Positions 23,456 through 32,271 are shown, numbered from the stretch's first letter. The stretch is DNA of 41,609 bases from LMUY01 sp964242215 (GCA_964242215.1 CAXTCJ010000036.1:1-41609); one strand, 5' to 3'. A program made the numbers and translations. Notes: generated by a model from the letters alone, not told the origin.

Positions 23456-25062
23456 TTATGCCGTGATGTCGACGCCGGCCCGTATCCAGGCCGGCTGAGT
23501 CGTTAGGTTGGTTTGGTCGTCCGAGCCGGCCGAGCCGGCCGACCCCCTGCCATTGCGGCCACTTCCCGCCTGGCCTCCGTTGCTGCCGTTCGCGTTACCG
23601 CCATCGGCGCCGCCGAACGCCGAACCGCCGGGGGTGGCAAGGGCGAAGCTGAGGCTGCGCCCGTCCGTTGCCACGCCGGCGCTATCCAACGCGGTATGCA
23701 GATGCGGCTGATCGGCGACCAGTAGGCGCAAGGTTTCGGGTCGCTCCGCCGTGACCTGGATCGTAGCGGTGCCGTCGCTGTTCCGGTCGACGCGCACCTG
23801 CACGTGACCCAGCCCGAGGGGATCGAGCTGCAGGGTCACGGCACTGCCGGATGGGCCGTGCGCGACCTGGATCAGGGCCGGTGCCACTTGCCGGGCGACG
23901 CTGCCCGGCGCGGCGGACGATGTCGCTGCGGCTGGCGCGGTCTGGGCTGGCGCCGCTGCCGGCGCCAGGGCGATGGCCAGATCCGCTCCCAGCGGGGTCG
24001 TCGTCGCCGCCGCTTCGGCGGGTGACGCCAAGGTGCTGCCGCCTGTCGACGAGCCGATCTCCGCAGCACCGGCCGGCGAGGTTTGCAGCAATGACGCGGC
24101 GCCGATGTCGGCGGTTAGTCCTTGTATACTGACGATGTTCGCAGCGGGCGTTGCAGCCGTGATCTGGCTCGCGCCGGCCGCGGATTGATGGGTTGCGCCG
24201 ACTGCCTGGACAANNNNNNNNNNNNNNNNNNNNNNNNNNNNNNNNNNNNNNNNNNNNNNNNNNNNNNNNNNNNNNNNNNNNNNNNNNNNNNNNNNNNNNN
24301 NNNNNNNNNNNNNGTGATCTGGCTCGCGCCGGCCGCGGATTGATGGGTTGCGCCGACTGCCTGGACAATGGGAATTGCGGGCGCCAACACCACGTTCACT
24401 ATCGCCACAGCCGGTGACGCCGGGTCCGCGACCAAGGTCGTATCGGCCGCGATGCTGGTACCGCTGCGCCGCACCGTGGGATCGGCCTTCCCGGCCGGCT
24501 TCGCATCCGCGCCGGGCCCGGCGCGGCCCGGCGTCGGCGAGCCGGGATGGGCCAGCTGGGCCGTCGTCTCGGCCGTTGCGCTCACCGGCACGGCCGGGGC
24601 GGCCGTGCCGCCCTGGGGCCCGGGTGGGACCAACACTGTGGCTGCGTCAGATGCCACCGATTGCGGAGCCACCGCGCTCGCCGTTACGATCCCAGGTGAC
24701 GCCGAGCCTTGCGACGCCAAGCCTGATGACGCAGAGCCTGCGCAGGTCGGCGAACCAGCCGGCAAGGCCGGGCTGCGGCCACTCGCCCGAAGCGCAAGCA
24801 AGCCGGACCACGCGGTTTCCGTGCCTTGGCCGGACACTATACCTTGGGCCGTTGCAGTGCCCTGGTTCGCCGGCAAAGTGGTCGTGTTCGCAGGCCCTGC
24901 CGCCGTACTGCCCTGCACGGATGTCGGCGCACCCAGCTTCGCCACGATCGGGGTCGCCGCAAAAGTGGACAACACCGCTGCAAACCCTGTCCCGGTTGCT
25001 GGGGTGGACGCCGAGCTCGCAGGCGCCGTAGCGATCGGAAGAAGCTGAATGGGGTCTGTCAT
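23456..25062 (-). CDS. fliK: Flagellar hook-length control protein FliK, interrupted by an assembly gap
   Basis: An alanine/threonine/proline-rich protein with a conserved C-terminal FliK domain (VTLQLDPLGLGHVQVRVD, then ETLRLLVADQPHLHTALDSAG). FliK is the secreted ruler that switches the export gate from hook to filament substrates. As given, the frame is broken by 100 Ns at 24214-24313. Both sides of the gap carry the same 55 bases. Removing one copy plus the Ns (155 bases) joins the upstream and downstream frames with no stop codon, giving 483 residues, normal for FliK. The start is the ATG at 25062. It has no ribosome site and lies very close to a predicted sigma-54 start point. Confidence 0.88.
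24159..24213. repeat. 55-base direct repeat, left copy at assembly gap
   Basis: The bases from GTGATCTGGC to CCTGGACAA are identical to those at 24314-24368 on the other side of the N block. Such an exact end-to-end match is expected when two overlapping contigs are scaffolded without being merged. Confidence 0.95.
24214..24313. other. Assembly gap, 100 Ns
   Basis: Exactly 100 undetermined bases, the conventional size for a gap of unknown length. It lies inside fliK and is flanked by identical 55-base ends, so the real gap is probably zero or negative. Confidence 0.97.
24314..24368. repeat. 55-base direct repeat, right copy at assembly gap
   Basis: Identical to 24159-24213. Within fliK it encodes the segment around IVQAVGATHQSAAGASQI. 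Confidence 0.95.
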
Positions 25063-25076
25063 GCCGGTGAGCTAAG

Positions 25077-25091
25077 GCAAGCGCCGTGCCG
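25077..25091 (-). promoter_or_regulatory. Sigma-54 promoter for fliK-flgD
   Basis: The minus strand reads CGGCACG-GCGC-TTGC, against the sigma-54 consensus TGGCACG-N4-TTGC. GG and GC are exactly 10 bases apart and only the first base differs. The predicted start point is near 25066, leaving only about four bases before the fliK ATG at 25062. The message would be nearly leaderless. Confidence 0.6.
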
Positions 25092-25132
25092 CACCTACAT
25101 CCCAGGAATTACGAGACGATGCGCCTATGAAG

Positions 25133-25147
25133 CGGCAAATCTTGCCG
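25133..25147. promoter_or_regulatory. Shared FlbD-type palindrome between divergent flagellar promoters
   Basis: CGGCAA-ATC-TTGCCG, perfect six-base arms, 42 bases upstream of the fliK -24 box and 74 bases upstream of the flgE -24 box. These distances suit an enhancer-type activator such as FlbD. An extra half-site TTGCCG lies at about 25156-25161. Confidence 0.6.
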
Positions 25148-25220
25148 GGCGCGGATTGCCGATCGGCACCATCTTAGGGAATTCCACACTATTTTACGTA
25201 GCAAATAGGGCTTCCGCAGC

Positions 25221-25235
25221 TGGCACGCTTCATGC
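25221..25235 (+). promoter_or_regulatory. Sigma-54 promoter for flgE-flgK-flgL
   Basis: TGGCACG-CTTC-ATGC: the -24 element is perfect, the -12 element has its GC at the exact 10-base spacing with one mismatch. The predicted start point is near 25247, giving a leader of about 45 bases before the flgE ATG at 25292. Confidence 0.75.
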
Positions 25236-25291
25236 GGTAGCACGACGACCAAGCCCGTTCAGTCGACGGGAAGCATCAGTGGAGTGTAAGC

Positions 25292-26599
25292 ATGTCGTCT
25301 CTGTTCGGCGCATTAGATACTGCAGTCAGTGGGCTCACGGCGCAGTCGGCCGCATTCAGTAACATCAGCGACAACGTCGCCAACAGCCAGACGACGGGGT
25401 TTAAGGGAACAACCACGAATTTCTCCGACTATCTCACAACCAGCACCGCGAGCTCGAACGATTCGGGTTTCGTGAAGGCGAGTCCCGGCTATGAAAACAA
25501 CGTCCAGGGAACGATCTCCACGTCCGGTAACCCGCTTGCACTGGCAATCGACGGCAACGGCTTCTTCCAGGTCTCACAGGTATCCACGACGACGACAGGG
25601 GCGACCACGGTCGGCACCCAGCAGCAATACACCCGTGACGGGAATTTCTCGCTGGACGCTAACGGCTACCTGGTGAACGACACCGGTGAGGCACTGAACG
25701 GTTGGACCGCCGACCCGACGACCGGTGCGATCAGCGAGAACCAGGCGGGTCCGATCCAGATCAACCAGAGCGCTTATGCGCCTGTGCCAACGTCGACGGT
25801 CACGCTGTCTGCCAACCTGCCCGCGACGCCGGCGGCCAACACGCCGGTCACGTCCCAAGTCAACGTCTATGACGCGCAGGGAACGATGCATGCCGTTTCG
25901 CTGAGCTGGACGCAGAATGCGAACAACGACTGGACCGTCGCGATTAGCGCACCGGACGCAACCACGCCGGCGATCGGCGGGGCCGAAGTGAAATTCGGGA
26001 GCGCGTCCGGCAATGCCGTCCCCGCTGGTACGATCGGCAGCATCAGCAGCGACACGGGCGCGGTCACCAGCAGTAGCTACTCCGCGTCCGGGGCCGCCAA
26101 CCTCACCTTCACCGCCGATTTCGGCAGTGGGCCGCAGCCGATCAGCGTGTCGCTCGGCACCTACGGCACGGCCAACGGCGTGACCCAGTATGCCGGCACG
26201 TCGTATACGTTGTCCGGGATCAGCCAGAACGGCGTCGCACCTGGCGCCTTCAGCGGCGTCACCACCGATACCAGCGGCAACGTCATCGCCAACTACAATA
26301 ACGGGCAGACCCGGACAGTGGCGCGCGTGCCCGTCATCAACTTCGCAGCGCCTGATTCGCTGCAGCGCCAGAACGGCCAGGCCTTCACCGCGACCCAGGC
26401 GTCGGGGGTCGGGCTGACCAACAATGCCGGGACGGGTGGATCGGGAACGCTCGTTACCTCGTCGCTGGAGAATTCGAACGTGGATATCGCGACGGAGTTC
26501 ACCAAGCTGATCATCACGCAGCAGGCCTATTCCGCCAACACCAAGATCGTGACGACTGCGAACGATATGCTACAGCGCACGATCGATATGAAGCAGTGA
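25292..26599 (+). CDS. flgE: Flagellar hook protein FlgE
   Basis: A 435-residue hook subunit. The N-terminus (SSLFGALDTAVSGLTAQS, then NISDNVANSQTTGFKG) and the C-terminus (SNVDIATEFTKLIITQQAYSANTKIVTTANDMLQ) are the paired coiled-coil D0 regions shared by rod and hook proteins, with a Thr/Ser/Gly-rich variable middle. It is exported through the FlhA gate and capped by FlgD. Expression is probably late-class, from the sigma-54 promoter 57 bases upstream. flgK follows after 17 bases. Confidence 0.96.
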   Translation: MSSLFGALDTAVSGLTAQSAAFSNISDNVANSQTTGFKGTTTNFSDYLTTSTASSNDSGFVKASPGYENNVQGTISTSGNPLALAIDGNGFFQVSQVSTTTTGATTVGTQQQYTRDGNFSLDANGYLVNDTGEALNGWTADPTTGAISENQAGPIQINQSAYAPVPTSTVTLSANLPATPAANTPVTSQVNVYDAQGTMHAVSLSWTQNANNDWTVAISAPDATTPAIGGAEVKFGSASGNAVPAGTIGSISSDTGAVTSSSYSASGAANLTFTADFGSGPQPISVSLGTYGTANGVTQYAGTSYTLSGISQNGVAPGAFSGVTTDTSGNVIANYNNGQTRTVARVPVINFAAPDSLQRQNGQAFTATQASGVGLTNNAGTGGSGTLVTSSLENSNVDIATEFTKLIITQQAYSANTKIVTTANDMLQRTIDMKQ

Positions 26600-26616
26600 G
26601 GCCGTAGGTACCCCCA

Positions 26617-28129
26617 ATGAGCCTCACGAGTGTCCTCGGGACCGCAGCGAGCGGTCTGGCGAGCATCAACGCTCAGCTTGCCGTCGTGTCACAGAACGTG
26701 GCCAACGCGAGCACGCCCGGTTACGCGCGGGAGGTCGTGGGAAACACGAGCCTCACCGCCGGCGGCGTGGGCTACGGCGTCATCTCCGGCCCGGCGACGG
26801 AGGAAGTGGACGCTGCGCTCTCGGCGGCGCTGAACACGGAGAACGCGGCGGTGGCGGGGGCGCAGGTACGGAGCACTGCCCTCACCAGCCTCGACGCCGT
26901 CCAGGGAACGACCGGGGCCGGCCAGGATCTCGCGAGCGAGTTGGGCGCGCTGCAAGACTCGTTCACCTCGCTGGGCGCCGATCCGTCGAGCCAGGTCAAT
27001 CAGGGCGGCGTGGTCGGCGCCGCATCGACGTTGGTGGGCGCCATCCAGAGCCAGGCCGTCGCCTACACGACCGAACGGCAGTCCGCTCAGGACGGCCTGG
27101 AAACCGACGTGACCACGCTCAATTCGGCGGTGGCGACGATCGGCACGCTGTCCGACCAGATCGTTGCAGCACGCGCCAAAGGCGTCAGCACGGCCGATCT
27201 CGAGGCGCAACGCACGACGCAGGAACAGACGGCCGCCCAATTGGGGGGGGCTCTACTTCCTCCCCGCGGCCAATGGCGATGTCACAGCGGTCATCGGCGC
27301 ATCCGTCGTCAACACCCATGCGACCACCGGACCCTTCACGACGGCATCCACGACATTGCAGAACGGGACCGCCGCACCGCCACTGCTGCTGTCGGGCACG
27401 GACATCACGTCGGAGGTGACTGGAGGCTCGATCGGCGCGCGGCTCGGCTTGCGCGATACCGAGATCCCGACCCTGCAGGCTGGTCTGGACGAATTCGCCG
27501 AAACGCTCTCGACTCGGTTGAGCAGCCAGGGCCTGACCTTGTTCACCACCCCGTCGGGTAGCACGCCCACAACCGGTGGCACACCAGTGCAGTCGGGCTA
27601 TGTGGGATTCAGCTCCGACATCAGCGTCAACCCCGCAGTGACCGCCAACGCGAGCCTGGTGCGGGATGGGACCCAGGCCGTTGCCGCCGGTACCGGCAAT
27701 GCCGCTGCCTTCACCCCGAATGCCACGGGCGGCCCGGTCGGCTTCAGCACGCTGATCGACAACGTGCTGACCTACGCCTTCGGTACGAACGCCCAGTCAG
27801 GGGTCAGCCAACCGGCGCCGTCGACGACGGGCCTCGGGGCCAGCGGCCAGTTCTCGCTGGCCTACAGCCCGGGCACCACGCTGCAAACCTTTGCGGCCAA
27901 TCTGGCCAGTTCGCAGGCGGAGGCCGCCGGCAGCGCGCAAAGTGCGGTGACCGACGGACAAGCTTTGCAATCCTCGCTGCAATCCAAGTTGGCGAGTGAA
28001 ACCGGCGTCTCGATCGATACGGAGTTGTCCAATATGATCGTGCTACAGAATGCCTATGGCGCGAACGCGAAGATCATCAGTGCCGCGCAGAGCATGTTCA
28101 CGACGCTCCTCGGGTCGGTGAACCCATGA
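26617..28129 (+). CDS. flgK: Flagellar hook-filament junction protein FlgK, frameshifted
   Basis: The N-terminal 209 residues (SLTSVLGTAASGLASINAQLAVVSQNVANASTPGY type HAP1 start) are in one frame and the C-terminal 295 (from LYFLPAANGDV to the FlgK end MIVLQNAYGANAKIISAAQSMFTTLL) in another. The switch is at a run of eight Gs, 27243-27250. With seven Gs the sequence reads LGGLYFLPAANG and the gene is a continuous 503-residue FlgK, the expected size. As written, the first frame runs on to 27561 with no family resemblance. The cause may be a sequencing error or a real slippage-prone tract. The last bases overlap the flgL start as ATGA. Confidence 0.9.
27243..27250. repeat. G8 homopolymer at the flgK frameshift
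   Basis: Eight consecutive Gs, preceded by CCCAATT and followed by CTCTAC. Seven would keep flgK in frame. Confidence 0.9.
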
Positions 28130-29175
28130 TCAGCGGGGATTACGGCGCACTTGGGCAGGCGATCTTTGCCAGCACCCAGGTCAAATCGCAGCTCGACACG
28201 CTGACCGCGCAGGTCAGCACGGGGTACGTCTCGAACAGCTATGCGGGTTTGGGGGCCGTGGCGCAGACATCGCTCGATCTTCAGCCAGCAATCGCCAGTT
28301 TAGGGGCGCAGCAGACGACGATCAGCGCGGTGGAGGGCCGGATGACCGTCGCGCAGGGGGCGCTAACACAGATCACCAGCATCGCGAGTACGTTAAATGC
28401 GGCGCTCGCCAGCGTGAACGGCATCACGCCATCCCAGACCGACAGCGTTGCGCTGCAGGCCCGTTCGGCACTGCAGCAGATCGCGTCCCTGCTCGATACA
28501 ACCGACGGGTCGGTCTACGTATTCGCCGGCACCGACACATCCAATCCGCCAGTGCCGGATCCGCAGAATATCACGTCATCGTCGTTCTTTACCCAAATCG
28601 GCACCGCCGTGGCCGGCCTTGCCACGAATGGCGCCACCACCACGGCCGCCACGACCTTGGCGGTGGCGTCTTCCAATGCCGTGGGGACGACACCATTCGC
28701 GAGCACGATCGGCCCTGCCCCGACGATCGATCTGGGAGCCGGTGCCCCGGTGCAGGTGGGGCTGGTCGCCAACGCGAACACGCTCGCGGTCTCGGGCGGC
28801 AGTTCCACCACGGGCTCGTACATACGCGACATCATGCGGAGCCTGGCGACGCTGGGCAATCTGTCCAGCAGCCAGACGACGGCGACTGGCTTTGCCGCCT
28901 TGGTGCAGGATATCGGATCCTCGCTATCCAGCGCGATTTCGGCCGTCAGCACCGAGGCCGGTGCGCTCGGCAACAACCAAGCCCAATTGACCGCAGAGCA
29001 ATCCAGCGCGTCGGCTGCGAGTGCGGCCCTGACGACCCAGCTCGCTGCTGCCCAGAACGTCAACATGGCCGCGACGATCTCGCAACTGACCGAGGTTCAA
29101 ACTCAGCTGACGGCGAGCTACAAGCTGATCAGCTCCACGAGCGGCCTATCGTTGGTGAACTTCCTTCCCACCTAG
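28126..29175 (+). CDS. flgL: Flagellar hook-filament junction protein FlgL family
   Basis: A 349-residue flagellin-fold protein. The N-terminus (GDYGALGQAIFASTQVKSQLDTLTAQVSTGY) and the C-terminal helix (MAATISQLTEVQTQLTASYKLISSTSGLSLVNFL) are the D0/D1 regions of FlgL/HAP3, which sits between FlgK and the filament. It overlaps flgK as ATGA, so it is the third gene of the flgE operon. A weak five-base hairpin (CTGAC...GTCAG) follows the stop. Confidence 0.92.
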   Translation: MISGDYGALGQAIFASTQVKSQLDTLTAQVSTGYVSNSYAGLGAVAQTSLDLQPAIASLGAQQTTISAVEGRMTVAQGALTQITSIASTLNAALASVNGITPSQTDSVALQARSALQQIASLLDTTDGSVYVFAGTDTSNPPVPDPQNITSSSFFTQIGTAVAGLATNGATTTAATTLAVASSNAVGTTPFASTIGPAPTIDLGAGAPVQVGLVANANTLAVSGGSSTTGSYIRDIMRSLATLGNLSSSQTTATGFAALVQDIGSSLSSAISAVSTEAGALGNNQAQLTAEQSSASAASAALTTQLAAAQNVNMAATISQLTEVQTQLTASYKLISSTSGLSLVNFLPT

Positions 29176-29632
29176 CGCCGAGACTGACAAGCCCGTCAGC
29201 TGCATCGGTCCGGGGAAGCAAACAATACAGCGGTGTTGTGACAGCAAACTTCTAGGTGTTGCCGCTAAGCGTAACGCCAGCGATCATAGTTCGATGGCGG
29301 CACGATGGTGGATAGCGCTCATGCCAGTCTAACTGAAATCACCGACGTGCGGGGTCGTTATTATAGCGGGACGGCCCGTAAGCATTCCGACCCTCGCCTA
29401 ATTCGAGCGCGTCGGGGCACTCGGCCCGGCACGAGTTCGTCTCGGCGCGCCTAGCTGATGTTCGCGCCGTTACGACGGGCTACGGGGTGGGCAGATAGGC
29501 AAAATTATTGTCTGGCCGCGACTTTTTATCACTTGCTTCAACGAAGCATTAACCTTGTCCAGCTAAATTGAAACGGTCGCCACGGAAAATCGTGGACACG
29601 TTTTTACAATCAGGCCAGCAAGGTAAGACACC
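29176..29632. other. 457-base gene-free region upstream of flagellin
   Basis: No open frame with family resemblance is seen on either strand. Composition is more AT-rich than elsewhere, especially 29490-29632. I looked for a sigma-54 site and found only degenerate ones, such as TGGACACG-TTTTT-ACA at 29593-29608. No CGGCAA-N3-TTGCCG palindrome is present. A hairpin lies at 29580-29595 near the flagellin start. The region presumably holds the flagellin promoter and leader, but I cannot place the promoter. Confidence 0.6.
29580..29595 (+). promoter_or_regulatory. Small hairpin in flagellin leader
   Basis: CCACG (29580-29584), loop GAAAAT, CGTGG (29591-29595), 37 bases before the flagellin ATG. 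If transcribed, it would be a leader stem-loop and a possible target of FlbT, which is encoded just downstream. The arms are short, so chance is possible. Confidence 0.3.
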
Positions 29633-30553
29633 ATGACCCTCAGTTCAGTTAACACCAACGTCAATGCCTACGTCGCGCTTCAGTCGTTGAACTCGACGAG
29701 CTCTGCTCTATCGGCGGCGCAGAAGCAGATTTCTACCGGCTATCGGGTCGCCGATGCGACCGACGATGGCGGTGCTTTCGCAGTCGCGCAAAAAGTGCGA
29801 TCGGATGTGGGCGCACTCACCACCGTGAACCAACAGCTTGGCAATGCCAAGGGTCTAGTCACGACAGCAATTTCTTCCCTGACCAACATCTCGAACGATT
29901 TCACCTCGGCGAAGTCGCTGCTGGTTGACATCGGTGACACGTCAAACTCGGACGCTCAGCGTGACCAGTATATCGCGCAGTTCAAGACTCTGGTGTCGAA
30001 CGTAGCTAACGCCGTTGACGGATCGAGCTACAACGGCCAGACGCTTCTCGGAAACGTGTCGAGCGGCACTGCCGGCGCATCCAAGTCGGTGATCAACAAC
30101 GAAGTCGGCTCCACGTCCACGATCTCGGGCGAAGACAATATCGGCACAGCTAACGCATTGGCGGCTCTTGTGGGTGGCACGTTCTCCCGCAGCTCCACCG
30201 GCGTGGATACGTTCACGGGTTCGCTCGGCACTCCCAGCGGAGCAAACGCCTCCACCGCGCAGACCGCCGCGCAGGCGGCCTTGGCCACCAACGCAGGGTT
30301 CGACACGGCTCAGACCGGCGTTGCAAACCAGCTGAACCAGGCCGGCGCCGACTCGAACTACCTGGACTCGCAAGTCACGTTCAACACCAACAAGATCAGC
30401 AGCCTGAACGCTGGCCTCGGTGCTTTGGTGGACGCTGACCTGTCCCAGGAATCGGCGGTACTGCAGTCGCTGCAGATCAAGCAGCAGCTCGGCACGCAGG
30501 CCCTGTCGATCGCCAACCAGTCTCCGCAAAGCTTGCTGAGCCTGTTCAAGTAA
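29633..30553 (+). CDS. Flagellin
   Basis: A 306-residue filament subunit. The conserved D0/D1 ends are clear: the N-terminus (SVNTNVNAYVALQSLNSTSSALSAAQKQISTGYRV and DDGGAFAVAQ) and the C-terminus (DADLSQESAVLQSLQIKQQLGTQALSIANQSPQSLLSLF). The short serine/threonine/alanine-rich middle (about 145-220) is the variable surface region. AAGG lies 11-14 bases upstream of the ATG. It is followed by a GC hairpin and then flbT and flaF, which control flagellin production in alphaproteobacteria. Codon use and AT content rise compared with the neighbours, as is common for highly expressed flagellins. Confidence 0.97.
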   Translation: MTLSSVNTNVNAYVALQSLNSTSSALSAAQKQISTGYRVADATDDGGAFAVAQKVRSDVGALTTVNQQLGNAKGLVTTAISSLTNISNDFTSAKSLLVDIGDTSNSDAQRDQYIAQFKTLVSNVANAVDGSSYNGQTLLGNVSSGTAGASKSVINNEVGSTSTISGEDNIGTANALAALVGGTFSRSSTGVDTFTGSLGTPSGANASTAQTAAQAALATNAGFDTAQTGVANQLNQAGADSNYLDSQVTFNTNKISSLNAGLGALVDADLSQESAVLQSLQIKQQLGTQALSIANQSPQSLLSLFK

Positions 30554-30562
30554 CAGTCTGAT

Positions 30563-30590
30563 CCGGGGGCGGCGGGTCTGCCGCTCCCGG
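30563..30590 (+). terminator. Hairpin between flagellin and flbT
   Basis: An 11-base stem, CCGGGGGCGGC (30563-30573) with GCCGCTCCCGG (30580-30590), with a single G-U pair and a six-base loop, starts 10 bases after the flagellin stop. No T run follows, so it may attenuate or stabilise the abundant flagellin message and let some reading through into flbT. Confidence 0.6.
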
Positions 30591-30624
30591 CGATTGCTCT
30601 GCACATTCCGCAGCAGGATGCCGC

Positions 30625-31050
30625 ATGTCCAATCTAGTGCTCGAATTACGTCCAAACGAGGTAATGATCGTGAACGGGGCGCCAATCCGTTTCCGCACGA
30701 AGTCACGCATCGAGCTGACGGCGCATGCCCGATTTCTTTTTGGCAAGCAGATCATGCAGCCCGACCAGGCCGACAGCCCGGCGAGGCGGATCTATTTTGC
30801 GCTACAGTCGGCCTATATCGGCGTGGAAGACGAACGTGCGCAGGGGCTCGAATCCGCCCGCACGCTCATTGCCGCCTTCAAGGAGGCGACGTCGTCGAAC
30901 CTCGCCTGCGAGATTCTCGATCGGGCCATGCAGGCGGCGGAGGCCGATGATTGCTACGCCGCGCTCAAGCTCACTCGTCGAATCATCCGGCACGAGGATT
31001 CCGTTCTCGGCCGTGGCGTCGTCCAACCCGAAATGCAAGCGGCCGAGTAA
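30625..31050 (+). CDS. flbT: Flagellin post-transcriptional regulator FlbT
   Basis: A 141-residue FlbT. The family pattern is visible throughout: LVLELRPNEVMIVNGAPIRF, then TKSRIELTAHARFLFGKQIM, then SPARRIYFALQSAYIG, and a helical C-terminal half. In Caulobacter FlbT binds the flagellin leader and lowers translation until the hook is complete. Its place directly after flagellin and before flaF fits that role. The gene is separated from flagellin by 71 bases containing a hairpin. Confidence 0.95.
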   Translation: MSNLVLELRPNEVMIVNGAPIRFRTKSRIELTAHARFLFGKQIMQPDQADSPARRIYFALQSAYIGVEDERAQGLESARTLIAAFKEATSSNLACEILDRAMQAAEADDCYAALKLTRRIIRHEDSVLGRGVVQPEMQAAE

Positions 31051-31060
31051 GGAATTTCCT

Positions 31061-31408
31061 ATGAACGCCATGATGAAAGCGGCCCGGGCCTATCAGGCCG
31101 GCGCCGACAACCGAAGCCTCCGCGCCCAGGAGGCAGATATTTTCCATCGTGCGAACGGTGCGCTGCGCACGGCCGAGAACGGTTCGCCAACGGATCGCGT
31201 TCGCGCCATCGCCGATAACCGGCGGCTTTGGCTGACGGTGATTGGCCTGCTGACGGACCCCGGCAACGAACTGCCGGAAGCCATTCGCGCGGCGATCCTT
31301 TCGGTTGGCCAATCGGTGATCCGCGCAATGGACCATCCCTCTCCCGACTTTGGCTTCCTGATCGCGGTGAACGATAATATCGGCGCCGGGCTCGCCACGG
31401 GGTTGTAA
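31061..31408 (+). CDS. flaF: Flagellar biosynthesis regulator FlaF
   Basis: A 115-residue FlaF, the usual partner of FlbT; it is required for flagellin synthesis or secretion and opposes FlbT. The family pattern is AARAYQAGADNRSLRAQEADIFHRANGAL, then DNRRLWLTVIGLLTDPGNELPEAIRAAILSVGQSV. The frame is open upstream into flbT; I use the ATG at 31061 with TAAGGA about eight bases before it. It lies 10 bases after flbT. Confidence 0.95.
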   Translation: MNAMMKAARAYQAGADNRSLRAQEADIFHRANGALRTAENGSPTDRVRAIADNRRLWLTVIGLLTDPGNELPEAIRAAILSVGQSVIRAMDHPSPDFGFLIAVNDNIGAGLATGL

Positions 31409-31410
31409 CG

Positions 31411-32271
31411 ATGAGTGGCTCGATCGGTGGGCTTGGCAGTTTGGTCCTTTCTCTGTTCAACACCAGCGATTCGGATACCTCGATCACCTCAAGCCTCCTG
31501 TCAACGGCCTATGGGAACACGGCAAGCACCGGCGGGACAAACCCGATCGCGGCGCTCGACAGCGCCGAGAAGGACAGCACCAAGGACATCGCGCAGACCG
31601 CCGCGCAGCCCTCCGTCGCGCGGGACATCGCCAAGTTCAAGGCTGCAGTGGCCTCGGCCACGTCGGCGCAGCAATTGCTGCAGGACTCGACGGTGCTGAA
31701 GGTCCTCCTGACCGCGAACGGCCTGGGCGACCAGGTGCAATATTCGGTTCTGGCGCAGAAGGCCCTACTGTCGGACACGAAGGACAGCAAGGCGCTTGCC
31801 AACGAACTAACGGACACCGCTTGGAAGGACACGGCGTCGTTGTTCGACTTTGCCAATCAGGGCCTCGCCGTGATCAAGAAGTCCGGCGTGGCAGACACGA
31901 TCGCTAACGGCTATGCCGAGGTCACGTGGCGGCAATCTCTCGACACGACAACTCCCGGCTTGTCGGAGGCGCTCACCTTCCGCGCCGGCGCCGCCTCCAT
32001 CAAATCCGCTGACCAGGTCCTCGGCAACGCCACGTTTCGATCGGTGATTACAACCGCCTTGGGGATACCGATACAGATCGCTTACCAGGACCTCGGCGCG
32101 CAAGAAAAGGCGATCACGAACAGACTGGACATAACCAAGCTGCAGGATCCGAAGTTTGTCGAGACCCTGACGACGCAGTATCTCCTCGCAAAGCAGGCAA
32201 GCGCTAGTAGCACGTCACCGACCAGCAGCCTCGATGCCCTTGCAGCGTCGGCCCAAGGCTTGGTTGTATGA
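31411..32271 (+). CDS. DUF1217 flagellar-cluster protein
   Basis: A 286-residue protein starting two bases after the flaF stop. Its body shows the DUF1217 pattern: SVARDIAKFKAAVASATSAQQLLQDSTVLKVLLTANGLGDQ, repeated in weaker form (LTFRAGAASIKSADQVLGNATFRSVITTALGIP). DUF1217 proteins are found in flagellar loci of alphaproteobacteria and are considered flagellar accessory proteins; their role is not established. The Ser/Thr/Gly-rich N-terminus resembles an exported flagellar substrate, which is an inference. Its stop codon abuts that of the next, convergent gene with no spacing (TGATCA). Confidence 0.88.
   Translation: MSGSIGGLGSLVLSLFNTSDSDTSITSSLLSTAYGNTASTGGTNPIAALDSAEKDSTKDIAQTAAQPSVARDIAKFKAAVASATSAQQLLQDSTVLKVLLTANGLGDQVQYSVLAQKALLSDTKDSKALANELTDTAWKDTASLFDFANQGLAVIKKSGVADTIANGYAEVTWRQSLDTTTPGLSEALTFRAGAASIKSADQVLGNATFRSVITTALGIPIQIAYQDLGAQEKAITNRLDITKLQDPKFVETLTTQYLLAKQASASSTSPTSSLDALAASAQGLVV

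Noticed and set aside
24159..24368. Direct repeat flanking Ns as a duplicated mobile element or att site
   Set aside because: Exact 55-base identity at both contig ends plus restoration of the fliK frame is better explained by an unmerged assembly overlap.
29401..29450. GGCACG motifs resembling sigma-54 -24 elements
   Set aside because: Neither has a GC at the required 10-base spacing.
29593..29608. Sigma-54-like TGGACACG...TACA before flagellin
   Set aside because: The -12 GC is absent and the site would start transcription about 15 bases from the ATG; too weak to list.
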